Below are positions 1 through 5,639 of a DNA stretch of 8,097 nt, in pieces. A model generated the notes under the pieces. That model saw only the letters and a list, made by a program, of their open reading frames with translations. It made no database searches and was not told the DNA's origin. Location of the stretch: the NCBI GenBank assembly GCA_012959845.1, contig DUCL01000005.1, positions 587 to 8,683 of the forward strand. The letters are read 5' to 3'. Positions within the stretch are counted from its first letter, which is position 1. Each line of letters opens with the position of its first letter. The position numbers and the translations under genes are program-made. The stretch is from Candidatus Poseidoniales archaeon (GTDB taxonomy: Archaea; Thermoplasmatota; Poseidoniia; Poseidoniales; Poseidoniaceae).

Positions 1-546
1 ATTGCAGATAATAAAATTGAGAAATGGCCACATGGAAACTTGGTTCGTGCATTGATTAGCCATGATGAAGGTCGAATTCATACCGCTGCTGATTCTACTG
101 AGAAATTATTTGACACAAATTCACGTCACCCACATATTCGTACATTTATTCGTTATTTAGCAACTATTGACCATACTGATTATTCTTTACCTGAGGAAAC
201 AGGAATGGAATGGTGTATTGATTCAGGCTTAGATTGGGTTAATGCTTGGACAAAGATGCACAATGTTGCTCCCGCTCCTGAACTAAAAAATAAGAATTTG
301 AAGAAGCACGCTTGGCAAGCAAATGCTTGGATCGCTCATGATGTGGGTGATGGATTACAAACCGCACTTGCCAAGAAAGCAAAGGGATGGAAGACATTGA
401 AGGATGGCGATACATACCTGCCTGTTTGCTTGTACACTCATCTAACAGGAATTGTTGTTACTATGGGCGGAATGCCAGTTGACTTAGGTTTGCCAGGTAA
501 TCTTGATTTGCAAGCAATAAAGGCAAACGGATTAATCGACTTGTGA
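1..546 (+). CDS. Unrecognised protein, C-terminal 181 residues (5' end outside window)
   Basis: The reading frame is open from the first base of the window to a TGA at 544-546, so the gene starts upstream. A TTG at 40 is in frame but has no claim to be the real start, because the codons before it are also open. I do not recognise the family. The visible part is soluble-looking, with no membrane segment or signal peptide. It carries seven tryptophans, three of them clustered in MEWCIDSGLDWVNAW and two in AWQANAW. A glycine-rich hydrophobic stretch near the C-terminus (HLTGIVVTMGG, then GLPGN) suggests a beta-strand and turn close to the end of a folded domain. It is convergent with pyrI with 2 bp between the two stops, so it has no space for its own terminator before entering pyrI. 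I can offer no function. That it is coding is fairly secure, from the long open frame and coding-like codon use. Confidence 0.8.
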   Translation: MADNKIEKWPHGNLVRALISHDEGRIHTAADSTEKLFDTNSRHPHIRTFIRYLATIDHTDYSLPEETGMEWCIDSGLDWVNAWTKMHNVAPAPELKNKNLKKHAWQANAWIAHDVGDGLQTALAKKAKGWKTLKDGDTYLPVCLYTHLTGIVVTMGGMPVDLGLPGNLDLQAIKANGLIDL

Positions 547-548
547 AA

Positions 549-1025
549 TCACAAGACATTCTTGATCAATTCATCCAAATCTTGTGGTCGTTCACAATAG
601 TGACAACGAATGTGTAACGGGTCTCTACTAACCACCTTGAGGCGGTGTGGTAGCGGTTCACGCAGATTTGTAGTAATACAATTAGAGAAAGTGCAACGTA
701 CAACATTTGAAACTTCACTTCCAAGGTTGATTGTCAATTTTTCTGCCACTGAGTATGCTCTAATAATCGCAACATGTGCATCTGGTGCAACCAAAGCAAG
801 TCGGTCCAATTCTGTTTGAGTTAATTCGCGGTCTTCAACCTTGATTATATCCTTAGCACCCATTTTCTTTGATGGAACATTCATCACCAGAGAAACCGGT
901 ACTGAGGATTTTCCGCCAATTCCAAGCATCTCAAGAACCCTCAATGCTTGACCAGAGGGAATATGGTCAATCACAGTCCCATTACGAATCGCTGTTACAC
1001 GGCGCATACTATGTTCGTTGGACAT
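549..1025 (-). CDS. pyrI: Aspartate carbamoyltransferase regulatory chain PyrI
   Basis: This is the regulatory subunit of aspartate transcarbamoylase. It binds nucleotide effectors in its N-terminal domain and docks on the PyrB trimers through a C-terminal zinc domain in the cytoplasm. At 158 residues it has the usual family length. The N-terminal GTVIDHIPSG (residues 16-25) holds the Asp-His of the allosteric site. The Lys in DIIKVEDREL (residue 62) and Lys96 sit where the E. coli protein has its nucleotide-contacting lysines. The zinc site is complete: Cys111, Cys116, Cys141 and Cys144, in CTFSNC and CHYC. The ATG at 1025 overlaps the pyrB stop by one base (TGATG) and follows a perfect GGAGGTG site. 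A second Met at residue 7 is possible but has no such site. It is the downstream gene of a pyrB-pyrI operon. All key residues seem present, so feedback control by nucleotides is likely; the direction of the effect cannot be read from sequence. Confidence 0.97.
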   Translation of the reverse strand: MSNEHSMRRVTAIRNGTVIDHIPSGQALRVLEMLGIGGKSSVPVSLVMNVPSKKMGAKDIIKVEDRELTQTELDRLALVAPDAHVAIIRAYSVAEKLTINLGSEVSNVVRCTFSNCITTNLREPLPHRLKVVSRDPLHIRCHYCERPQDLDELIKNVL

Positions 1026-1975
1026 CAGAAAGCACCTCCTTCAGATTCAACATCCGCTGGAACTGTGACTCCAAGAAGGTAACAAATCAAGGCCATTCTC
1101 GCTACAACTCCGTTGAATGCTTGATTGAAATAACAAGCGTGGCGGGTTGAATCAACACTTGCATGTATTTCATCAACTCTTGGTAGTGGATGCATGATAA
1201 TCATTTCAGATTTCACATCACCAAGATGGTCTGCATGTAATTTGTATGCTCCTGCACAACGAGCATACTCATCATCATCTGCAAATCTTTCCTTTTGAAT
1301 TCGAGTCATGTAAACGACATCTGCATCGTTAATAGAACCTAGTAAGTCATCAGTTTCAGTAACATTTGCGCCATGTTCTCGTAGGTCGGATACAATCTCC
1401 TCTGGCATCATCAATAGTTTCGGGCTAGCAAATATCAGTTCACATCCGAATCTTGTCAGTGCATGTGAAAGAGAATGTACAGTTCTTCCATATCTCAAAT
1501 CTCCCGCCAATACTACCTTCAATCCTTCAAGAGTTCCATGTGCTTGTCTAATGGTAAACAAATCAAGCATAGTTTGGGTTGGATGGTGGCCCGCACCATC
1601 TCCACCGTTCATTATTGGCACTCGTGCTGAATCTTGTGCGTATTGTGCAGCGCCTTGGCGTGGGTGGCGCATTGCGATAATATCGGTATAACCATCGACC
1701 ATTTGAATTGTATCAAAGAGGGTCTCTCCTTTGACAACTGAAGAGTTTTTTACGTCTCCCAAGTTTACCACTTCGCCACCTAAACGCTTCATTGCGGTCT
1801 CAAATGACATACGGGTTCTAGTACTTGGTTCAAAGAATAAATTACCTAATATTCTTCCTTGTAATAGAGGTAAATACAATTCTCCTTTTGCCACTGGTAG
1901 TAGTCTTGTAGCATCATCTAAGATATTGATGATCTGCTCATTTGTTAGGTCGTCCATCGTGATGAGCCCTGCCAT
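1025..1975 (-). CDS. pyrB: Aspartate carbamoyltransferase catalytic chain PyrB
   Basis: Catalyses carbamoyl phosphate + L-aspartate to N-carbamoyl-L-aspartate, the committed step of pyrimidine synthesis, as a cytoplasmic trimer that joins PyrI dimers. From the chosen ATG the protein has 316 residues, normal for the family. The carbamoyl-phosphate loop FFEPSTRTRMSFE is at about 47-59, with Ser-Thr-Arg-Thr-Arg at 51-55. The mobile-loop Ser-Val-Val-Lys-Gly-Glu is near 79-84 (Lys82), the HHPTQ motif at 130-134, the aspartate-binding RIQKER at 225-230, and HPLPRVDEI at 262-270. Every catalytic motif is intact. The frame could begin at a TTG (1996) or ATG (1993), but ATG 1975 has a GAGGG six bases upstream, and its start MAGLITMDDL matches archaeal PyrB N-termini as I remember them. 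It is the first gene of the operon, overlapping pyrI by one base and divergent from the membrane-protein gene. No other pyr gene is in the window. Confidence 0.97.
   Translation of the reverse strand: MAGLITMDDLTNEQIINILDDATRLLPVAKGELYLPLLQGRILGNLFFEPSTRTRMSFETAMKRLGGEVVNLGDVKNSSVVKGETLFDTIQMVDGYTDIIAMRHPRQGAAQYAQDSARVPIMNGGDGAGHHPTQTMLDLFTIRQAHGTLEGLKVVLAGDLRYGRTVHSLSHALTRFGCELIFASPKLLMMPEEIVSDLREHGANVTETDDLLGSINDADVVYMTRIQKERFADDDEYARCAGAYKLHADHLGDVKSEMIIMHPLPRVDEIHASVDSTRHACYFNQAFNGVVARMALICYLLGVTVPADVESEGGAF
1033..1039 (-). promoter_or_regulatory. Ribosome binding site of pyrI (GGAGGTG)
   Basis: On the minus strand GGAGGTG lies 7 nt before the pyrI ATG, inside the last codons of pyrB (Gly-Gly-Ala). 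It is a full match to the 3' end of 16S rRNA (CACCUCC). It fixes the pyrI start and shows that this genome uses Shine-Dalgarno initiation at internal operon genes. Together with the TGATG overlap it suggests coupled or re-initiating translation, which would help keep subunit output balanced. Confidence 0.85.
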
Positions 1976-1981
1976 ATTCTT

Positions 1982-1989
1982 CCCTCTCC
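1982..1989 (-). promoter_or_regulatory. Ribosome binding site of pyrB (GGAGAGGG)
   Basis: Read on the minus strand, GGAGAGGG ends 6 nt before the ATG at 1975. It falls inside the possible N-terminal extension from the TTG/ATG at 1996/1993, which is the main reason for preferring the shorter protein. Confidence 0.6.
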
Positions 1990-2039
1990 CCATCAAGCCA
2001 GCGCGAGTCGGTATTGAACATTGTCACTGAACAAGGTAG

Positions 2040-2045
2040 GGTGAT
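2040..2045 (+). promoter_or_regulatory. Candidate ribosome binding site GGTGAT
   Basis: GGTGAT matches the 3' half of GGAGGTGAT, the complement of the 16S rRNA tail, and stands 4 nt before the ATG at 2050. A rival site, GAGGG at 2066-2070, stands 6 nt before a second in-frame ATG at 2077, so the sequence alone does not settle the start. Confidence 0.45.
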
Positions 2046-2049
2046 TGTT

Positions 2050-3837
2050 ATGGCTGATTGCTTACGAGGGTTTTGTATGGAAGCATGGGCTGATGTCGAA
2101 AAAGCGATTCTGGCTGAGAAATTGATGCGCAATAAGAAGATGGATAATCTTGTAAATTTCAGCGCATTTTCGTTATTGGGCGCTGCTATCTGGTTGGCAT
2201 GGCCAGCACTCCATTCTGCAATAGAGGGAAGAGGAGGAATTATTTCGGGATTGGGCTTACCTATCATTGTCCTATTATGGGGAGTAATCATTCAAGATAT
2301 AGTCATCGATGATGCAAAGGCACGTTCAAGAGTTGGTGGGGGAGCAAGTATCATTTGGCCAATCTTATTGATGATTGGTGTAATAAATGTTGATTTTTCA
2401 CCTTCTCCTGAAACCTTGGGCAGTATCTTGGTAGTAATTGTTGCAATGTTTTGTTACAAATCAGCCGCAAACACTCTGCAGGGAGACCTTGGAGTTCTTC
2501 GTTTTCGTTCTTTGATGACCGGGGTAGGATGTCTAACTTCGTTTTCACTATTTATTGGGAAAATGCCCGATAGTATGACACTGCATTGGTTTATTGCCAT
2601 TTCAATTCTAGTGTTATCTTTCACTGAAGTAGCCTATACCTGGGTAAAGGGTGACGATAAAAAAGAAATTCGAAAGAAGTTCAGAAAAAGGTTAGACCAA
2701 ATTGAAAATGAATTATTAGAATTAAAGGCTCAAGGTGCAGCTGTTGCCCAAGCCAGTAGTTTGGTGACCACTGCGCAAGAAGAGGGACATATCGATCCTG
2801 AATATGGAATGAGGTTATTAGATGATGCACAAGAGAATATCAAGCGCTCAATTTCCCTTGCAGGTGATGTTGAAATTATTATGCAAGATGCGTTAACTGC
2901 CGTTGAAGCCTCTGAGGACATCGCACCTATTGCCAAGCGACCAAGAAAATCTTTCAATGCAGGTGTTAGAGAAGTAGAGTTAGGTTCATTGCGCGATGGT
3001 GAATTACTCTTTAGGCGAGCCAAGAAGAGTGCAAAAGAGAATGTTGAATGGTGGCGTGCTGCTGAAAATGCAATTACTGAAGCCTCACGCCTGTTAAGTG
3101 GGAAAACTGGAGATGCGGTTGACCACTTGATTGAAATGTTAAATGATGCCAAGAAAAAGTTATCTTCTGAAAAGCCGAAGGAGGCCTTTGAATACGCTGT
3201 GGTTATTCCTCAGCAATTGGCTGCTGATGATGATGCTCAAACCAAAGCAGAAGATTCTGTAAATGAAGCAAATAGACAACTCAAACAAACTGATGGCTTA
3301 GACACCTCGGATATGGAAAAGCGATTATCTCAAGCAAAGAAAGAACTAGAAAAGGGCAATGCAAATCAAGCGATGGGGTTGGCTGACGGAGTTGTGAGGA
3401 CTATTATTGCTGAACGTGCTGCAATGGATGATGTTCGTAAAGCATTACGTCAGCGTAAGAAATTGAAAAAGCAATTTGAATCAAGGGATGATTCAAAGAA
3501 TTGGCAATTGAAACTTGATGAAATTGATGCTGCGGCAGATGAAAAGCAATGGACTCATGCTGCGACTCTACTCGATAGAATGACCAAAGAACTCGATAAA
3601 GAAGGCCGTGCCAGCGATGATGCTTTGGAATTATATGATTTCGTTATGGATGAATGGAGAATATTACGCAACCAATGCGAAGCAGCATTCATCAAAGTCA
3701 CAGATGATGACCGTCGTGACTGTGAACAAGCCATTGCTCTTGCAGAAGAAGCACTTGGAGTTGGGAAAATTACCGAGTGTTTGGATTTATTGGCAAAGGC
3801 AGACTCAGCGATGGAAAAGTTACGCCGCAGAATCTAA
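2050..3837 (+). CDS. Six-helix membrane protein with long cytoplasmic alpha-helical repeat tail, function unknown
   Basis: I do not recognise a named family. From ATG 2050 the protein has 595 residues. Residues 1-33 are a charged N-terminus. About six hydrophobic helices follow, near 34-54, 64-84, 99-114, 121-139, 154-170 and 178-199. The remaining roughly 390 residues are highly charged and alpha-helical. The positive run after the last helix (KKEIRKKFRKR, about 205-215) suggests that the tail is cytoplasmic. The tail holds loosely repeated helix-turn-helix units with an Ala-x6-Gly-x4-Ala-x2-Leu pattern: AKKKL..AFEYA near 367-383, AKKELEKGNANQA near 429-441, AAADEKQWTHAATLL near 494-507 and AEEALGVGKITECLDLL near 565-580. 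The first part may be coiled coil. A membrane-anchored scaffold or tether is a reasonable inference; no catalytic motif is visible. TTG 2014 (607 residues) and ATG 2077 are other possible starts. It is divergent from pyrB and convergent with the thiolase gene, with a 2-bp gap. Confidence 0.88.
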   Translation: MADCLRGFCMEAWADVEKAILAEKLMRNKKMDNLVNFSAFSLLGAAIWLAWPALHSAIEGRGGIISGLGLPIIVLLWGVIIQDIVIDDAKARSRVGGGASIIWPILLMIGVINVDFSPSPETLGSILVVIVAMFCYKSAANTLQGDLGVLRFRSLMTGVGCLTSFSLFIGKMPDSMTLHWFIAISILVLSFTEVAYTWVKGDDKKEIRKKFRKRLDQIENELLELKAQGAAVAQASSLVTTAQEEGHIDPEYGMRLLDDAQENIKRSISLAGDVEIIMQDALTAVEASEDIAPIAKRPRKSFNAGVREVELGSLRDGELLFRRAKKSAKENVEWWRAAENAITEASRLLSGKTGDAVDHLIEMLNDAKKKLSSEKPKEAFEYAVVIPQQLAADDDAQTKAEDSVNEANRQLKQTDGLDTSDMEKRLSQAKKELEKGNANQAMGLADGVVRTIIAERAAMDDVRKALRQRKKLKKQFESRDDSKNWQLKLDEIDAAADEKQWTHAATLLDRMTKELDKEGRASDDALELYDFVMDEWRILRNQCEAAFIKVTDDDRRDCEQAIALAEEALGVGKITECLDLLAKADSAMEKLRRRI

Positions 3838-3839
3838 GG

Positions 3840-4847
3840 CTATTGCACATCATTTCCGAGTAATTCTCGCATGTCACAAGCCTTGCATTGTTCTCCAGAT
3901 GTGACATTGCCACAAACCTTGCAAGGTTTTGCTTGAGCAGGTGCATTCTTTCTGCCACCTAATTGCTCAATTTGATCTCGAAGACCTTTGATTTGGTCTG
4001 CCATATGTAATAGTGAATGACGTGTGCCTGGAGTATCGGCTTCCATTTGCGCTACCAAGTCTCTATGACGCCATCTCAAAGCACCTTGGGCATTTGGACA
4101 CTCTTCATGATGAAGGGGTAAATTTCGGTGCAGAGCATAGAGATGTACTTCTTGTTCCGGAACCCAGCGAAGTGGTACAATGCGAGGCGCTAATCCTTCA
4201 ACCAGTGATGCTGCGTGAGGAGCCAGACGAAGAGTTCGCTCCAAATCACCGTTTGACATGTTCATCAGCACAGTTTGTGCCATATCATCTAAATTATGGC
4301 CCAATGCAATCACATCAGCATCAATACTTGCGGCCAAGTGATTTATTCCCTGACGGCGAAATACTCCGCAATAAGAACAAGCTAGTCTTGGGGCATCTCT
4401 ATGCTTTGCTGTTACCATTGGCAATCGGCGAACTACCTCATCCATCTCATGGAATGATAATTCAGGATATGAAACTGTAATGAATTCAATACCAAGTCTA
4501 TCACATAATTCCTGAGCGCAAATAAGCGATGGCGGCCGATATCCTTCAATTCCCTCATCAACAGTTCCTGCAACGATTCTAACATCAGGGTTCTTTCCAA
4601 GTAAATCAACCAATGAATCTAGTAATACTGCAGAATCTTTACCACCTGAAATTGCCACGAAAATTGTGGTTTTTTGCCCTCTTGGCAGTGTTAGTTGTAG
4701 CCTCAATTCCTTGCTGATTTTCTTTCGCACTGATTTTGCCATGTGCTTACTACATAGGATTCTGCCTGAATAGGCCTGCTCGACAACCGCTGGGTGTTCA
4801 CATGCATCGCACTTTGGCACGCTAAAGGCTGAACTCCCTCCTGTCAT
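3840..4847 (-). CDS. tRNA 2-thiolation enzyme, TtuA/NcsA/Ctu1 family (PP-loop, Fe-S, two zinc sites)
   Basis: A cytoplasmic ATP-dependent tRNA sulfurtransferase: it adenylates a uridine 2-oxygen and replaces it with sulfur, usually delivered by a ubiquitin-like carrier. From ATG 4847 it has 335 residues. An N-terminal zinc site Cys13-Cys16-Cys32-His35 is followed by the PP-loop SGGKDS (67-72), CSYCG with Cys157/Cys160, GHNLDDMAQ (183-191) and Cys250. The last three cysteines are the expected [4Fe-4S] ligands. A C-terminal zinc site has Cys309, 312, 321 and 324. The ligand spacing agrees with bacterial TtuA as I remember it. About seven extra residues lie before the last zinc site. Whether the target is U54 (TtuA) or U34 (NcsA/Ctu1) cannot be decided here, so no symbol is given. 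A TTG at 4877 and a GTG at 4820 are alternative starts. ATG 4847 has no good upstream ribosome site, so a leaderless mRNA is possible. It stands alone and is divergent from the Roadblock operon. Confidence 0.93.
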   Translation of the reverse strand: MTGGSSAFSVPKCDACEHPAVVEQAYSGRILCSKHMAKSVRKKISKELRLQLTLPRGQKTTIFVAISGGKDSAVLLDSLVDLLGKNPDVRIVAGTVDEGIEGYRPPSLICAQELCDRLGIEFITVSYPELSFHEMDEVVRRLPMVTAKHRDAPRLACSYCGVFRRQGINHLAASIDADVIALGHNLDDMAQTVLMNMSNGDLERTLRLAPHAASLVEGLAPRIVPLRWVPEQEVHLYALHRNLPLHHEECPNAQGALRWRHRDLVAQMEADTPGTRHSLLHMADQIKGLRDQIEQLGGRKNAPAQAKPCKVCGNVTSGEQCKACDMRELLGNDVQ

Positions 4848-4935
4848 AACACAAGGCGATACTTCGCCTTTTTTCAAGCAATCCCTTCAAATTTCCATAA
4901 CGTGATTTGAACTGGTGAAAAATAATAATCAAAGT

Positions 4936-5060
4936 TTGCAATATTCAAAGCAATATTCTTATTGTAATACTACCCCGCACTGCTGAATTCGCACCCCCTC
5001 AATTTTCAATTGCAATTTTAATTTCCCAATTGAATTATTAGACAACATTATTGCAATATT
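4936..5060. repeat. Three copies of GCAATATT, two in 12-bp tandem
   Basis: GCAATATTC occurs at 4938-4946 and again at 4950-4958, giving a 12-bp period. GCAATATT recurs at 5053-5060; the first and third copies share the longer TTGCAATATT. A weaker relative, GTAATAC, is at 4964-4970. Between the copies lie the palindrome AATTGCAATT (5008-5017) and two CAATTG sites (5007-5012, 5027-5032). The spacing suggests protein binding sites, but AT-rich sequence yields such words by chance, so this is tentative. Confidence 0.45.
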
Positions 5061-5089
5061 TCTCAGAAAAATTCATTTCTTGCAGCATT

Positions 5090-5103
5090 AATTTGCACAA
5101 ATT
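5090..5103. promoter_or_regulatory. Inverted repeat AATTTG-CA-CAAATT, operator-like
   Basis: Two perfect 6-bp arms are separated by two bases, giving a 14-bp dyad of the size bound by a small dimeric helix-turn-helix regulator. It lies about 190 bp before the Roadblock gene and about 240 bp before the thiolase gene. No regulator gene is in view, so the operator role is inference. Confidence 0.35.
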
Positions 5104-5132
5104 TGGATTAAGATATTCTGATGACATATTGG

Positions 5133-5154
5133 CCTGTTTTTCGCGGAAAATAGG
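5133..5154. promoter_or_regulatory. 22-bp imperfect palindrome centred on CGCG, with alternative stem-loop partner
   Basis: Arms CCTGTTTT and AAAATAGG surround a TCGCGG core; 18 of the 22 positions are symmetric. The inner TCGCGGAA (5141-5148) is also perfectly complementary to TTCCGCGA at 5167-5174, so a competing 8-bp stem with an 18-nt loop is possible. The word GCCTGTTTT (5132-5140) is repeated at 5184-5192, and a shortened GGCTGTT...CGCG occurs at 5162-5173. This looks more organised than the surrounding AT-rich DNA: either clustered operator half-sites or RNA structure in a long leader. Confidence 0.45.
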
Positions 5155-5221
5155 GCATCTTGGCTGTTCCGCGATTGAATTTCGCCTGTTTTGCAGTTGG
5201 AAAATTAATTTGGGTCGGTAA

Positions 5222-5239
5222 ATCCCCCTTTAGGGGGAT
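5222..5239. repeat. Strong C5/G5 hairpin upstream of the Roadblock operon
   Basis: ATCCCCC and GGGGGAT are perfect arms around TTTA; pairing the inner T-A as well gives an 8-bp stem with a two-base turn. It ends 53 bp before the ATG at 5293. No T-run follows on either strand, so it does not resemble an intrinsic terminator. It may be an operator dyad or a hairpin in the 5' untranslated leader. Confidence 0.6.
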
Positions 5240-5275
5240 AGAAACACAAAGGTTCTTGAAGGCTACAACGCTGAC

Positions 5276-5280
5276 AAGGA
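5276..5280 (+). promoter_or_regulatory. Weak ribosome binding site AAGGA
   Basis: AAGGA stands 12 nt before the ATG at 5293, a longer spacing than at the pyr genes. An in-frame TGA at 5284-5286 rules out any upstream start, so the gene start is fixed whether or not this site is used. Confidence 0.35.
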
Positions 5281-5292
5281 AATTGAGCATCC

Positions 5293-5634
5293 ATGTTACA
5301 ACGTGTTCTCGCCGGATTACTTCGAATTGAAGGAGTTGATCAAGCAATGCTAATCGATGACAACGGTCGTCTACTAGCAAGTGTTGGAGATGAGGGTATT
5401 TTGCCGCCTTTGGACAAAGCGATTAAGATAACTACTGCAGCACTTGAATGCGCTTACGCCACAGAAATCGGTGATGTGTTTGAGATTTGGTGCGAGGGTC
5501 AAGAGAGAATGATGATAGACATCGCCTCTCCAAATAGAATCGTCGTGCTAAGTGGAAAGGGTGGCCGTCTTGCCAGATGGCGCCATGCTTTAGACCGAGA
5601 CCGTCGTATTATTGCGACAACACAAATGAGTTGA
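5293..5634 (+). CDS. Stand-alone Roadblock/LC7 (MglB-like) domain protein
   Basis: This is a 113-residue single-domain protein of the Roadblock/LC7 fold, a family that forms dimers and acts as a platform or regulator for Ras-like/MglA GTPases. The pattern is clear: an N-terminal helix ending in LLRIEGVDQA (about 9-18), then MLIDDNGRLLASVGDEG (19-35), the classic strand-Asp-Gly-strand hairpin. A long helix follows at about 37-55, then strands near 60-66 and 70-77. The final strand RIVVLSGKGG (82-91) leads into a helix rich in Arg (91-104). The glycine-rich turn before the last helix is typical. The start is fixed by an in-frame stop just upstream. It is the first gene of an operon with the large protein beginning 5 bp after its stop, which also carries a Roadblock-like domain, so the two probably form a hetero-complex. 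No GTPase is visible in the window. The partner and pathway are unknown. Confidence 0.85.
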   Translation: MLQRVLAGLLRIEGVDQAMLIDDNGRLLASVGDEGILPPLDKAIKITTAALECAYATEIGDVFEIWCEGQERMMIDIASPNRIVVLSGKGGRLARWRHALDRDRRIIATTQMS

Positions 5635-5639
5635 TACCT

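Larger units (their letters stand above)
1976..2049. promoter_or_regulatory. Divergent spacer between pyrB and the membrane-protein gene
   Basis: This stretch of about 74 bp must hold the promoters of both divergent transcripts, unless one lies inside the opposing gene. I see no convincing archaeal TATA element or inverted repeat in it; the middle is GC-richer (around 2001-2010). The ribosome sites of both genes occupy its edges. The promoter role is inferred from gene orientation only. Confidence 0.4.
4848..5292. other. Large AT-rich, repeat-rich intergenic region between divergent genes
   Basis: At 445 bp this is the only sizeable gap in a window where other junctions measure -1, 2, 2, 5 and about 74 bp. 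It must hold promoters for the minus-strand thiolase and the plus-strand Roadblock operon. The left half (about 4915-5105) is very AT-rich with GCAATATT direct repeats and AATT-type palindromes. The right half (about 5130-5240) has GC-containing inverted repeats. No open frame in it looks coding. TATA-like A/T runs exist (for example around 4919-4930 for the minus strand and 5201-5211 for the plus strand), but in such AT-rich sequence they prove little. A double promoter with operators, a structured leader or a replication origin are all possible. Confidence 0.7.

Noticed and set aside
1991..1996. PyrB start at TTG 1996 or ATG 1993
   Set aside because: The ribosome site lies downstream of them, and the extra residues (Met-Gly-Arg-Gly-Lys-Asn) are not expected in PyrB.
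4013..4480. A 155-codon plus-strand frame inside the tRNA thiolase gene
   Set aside because: The minus strand here encodes conserved PP-loop family motifs; the plus frame is a shadow without a ribosome site.
5222..5239. Intrinsic terminator reading of the C5/G5 hairpin
   Set aside because: No T-run follows on either strand, and no gene ends nearby: both flanking genes diverge from this spacer.
5118..5274. Possible C/D box guide RNA: CTGATGA at 5118-5124 resembles a C box
   Set aside because: The nearest downstream CTGA is about 150 nt away, far beyond the usual archaeal length, and no internal C'/D' boxes or closing stem were seen.
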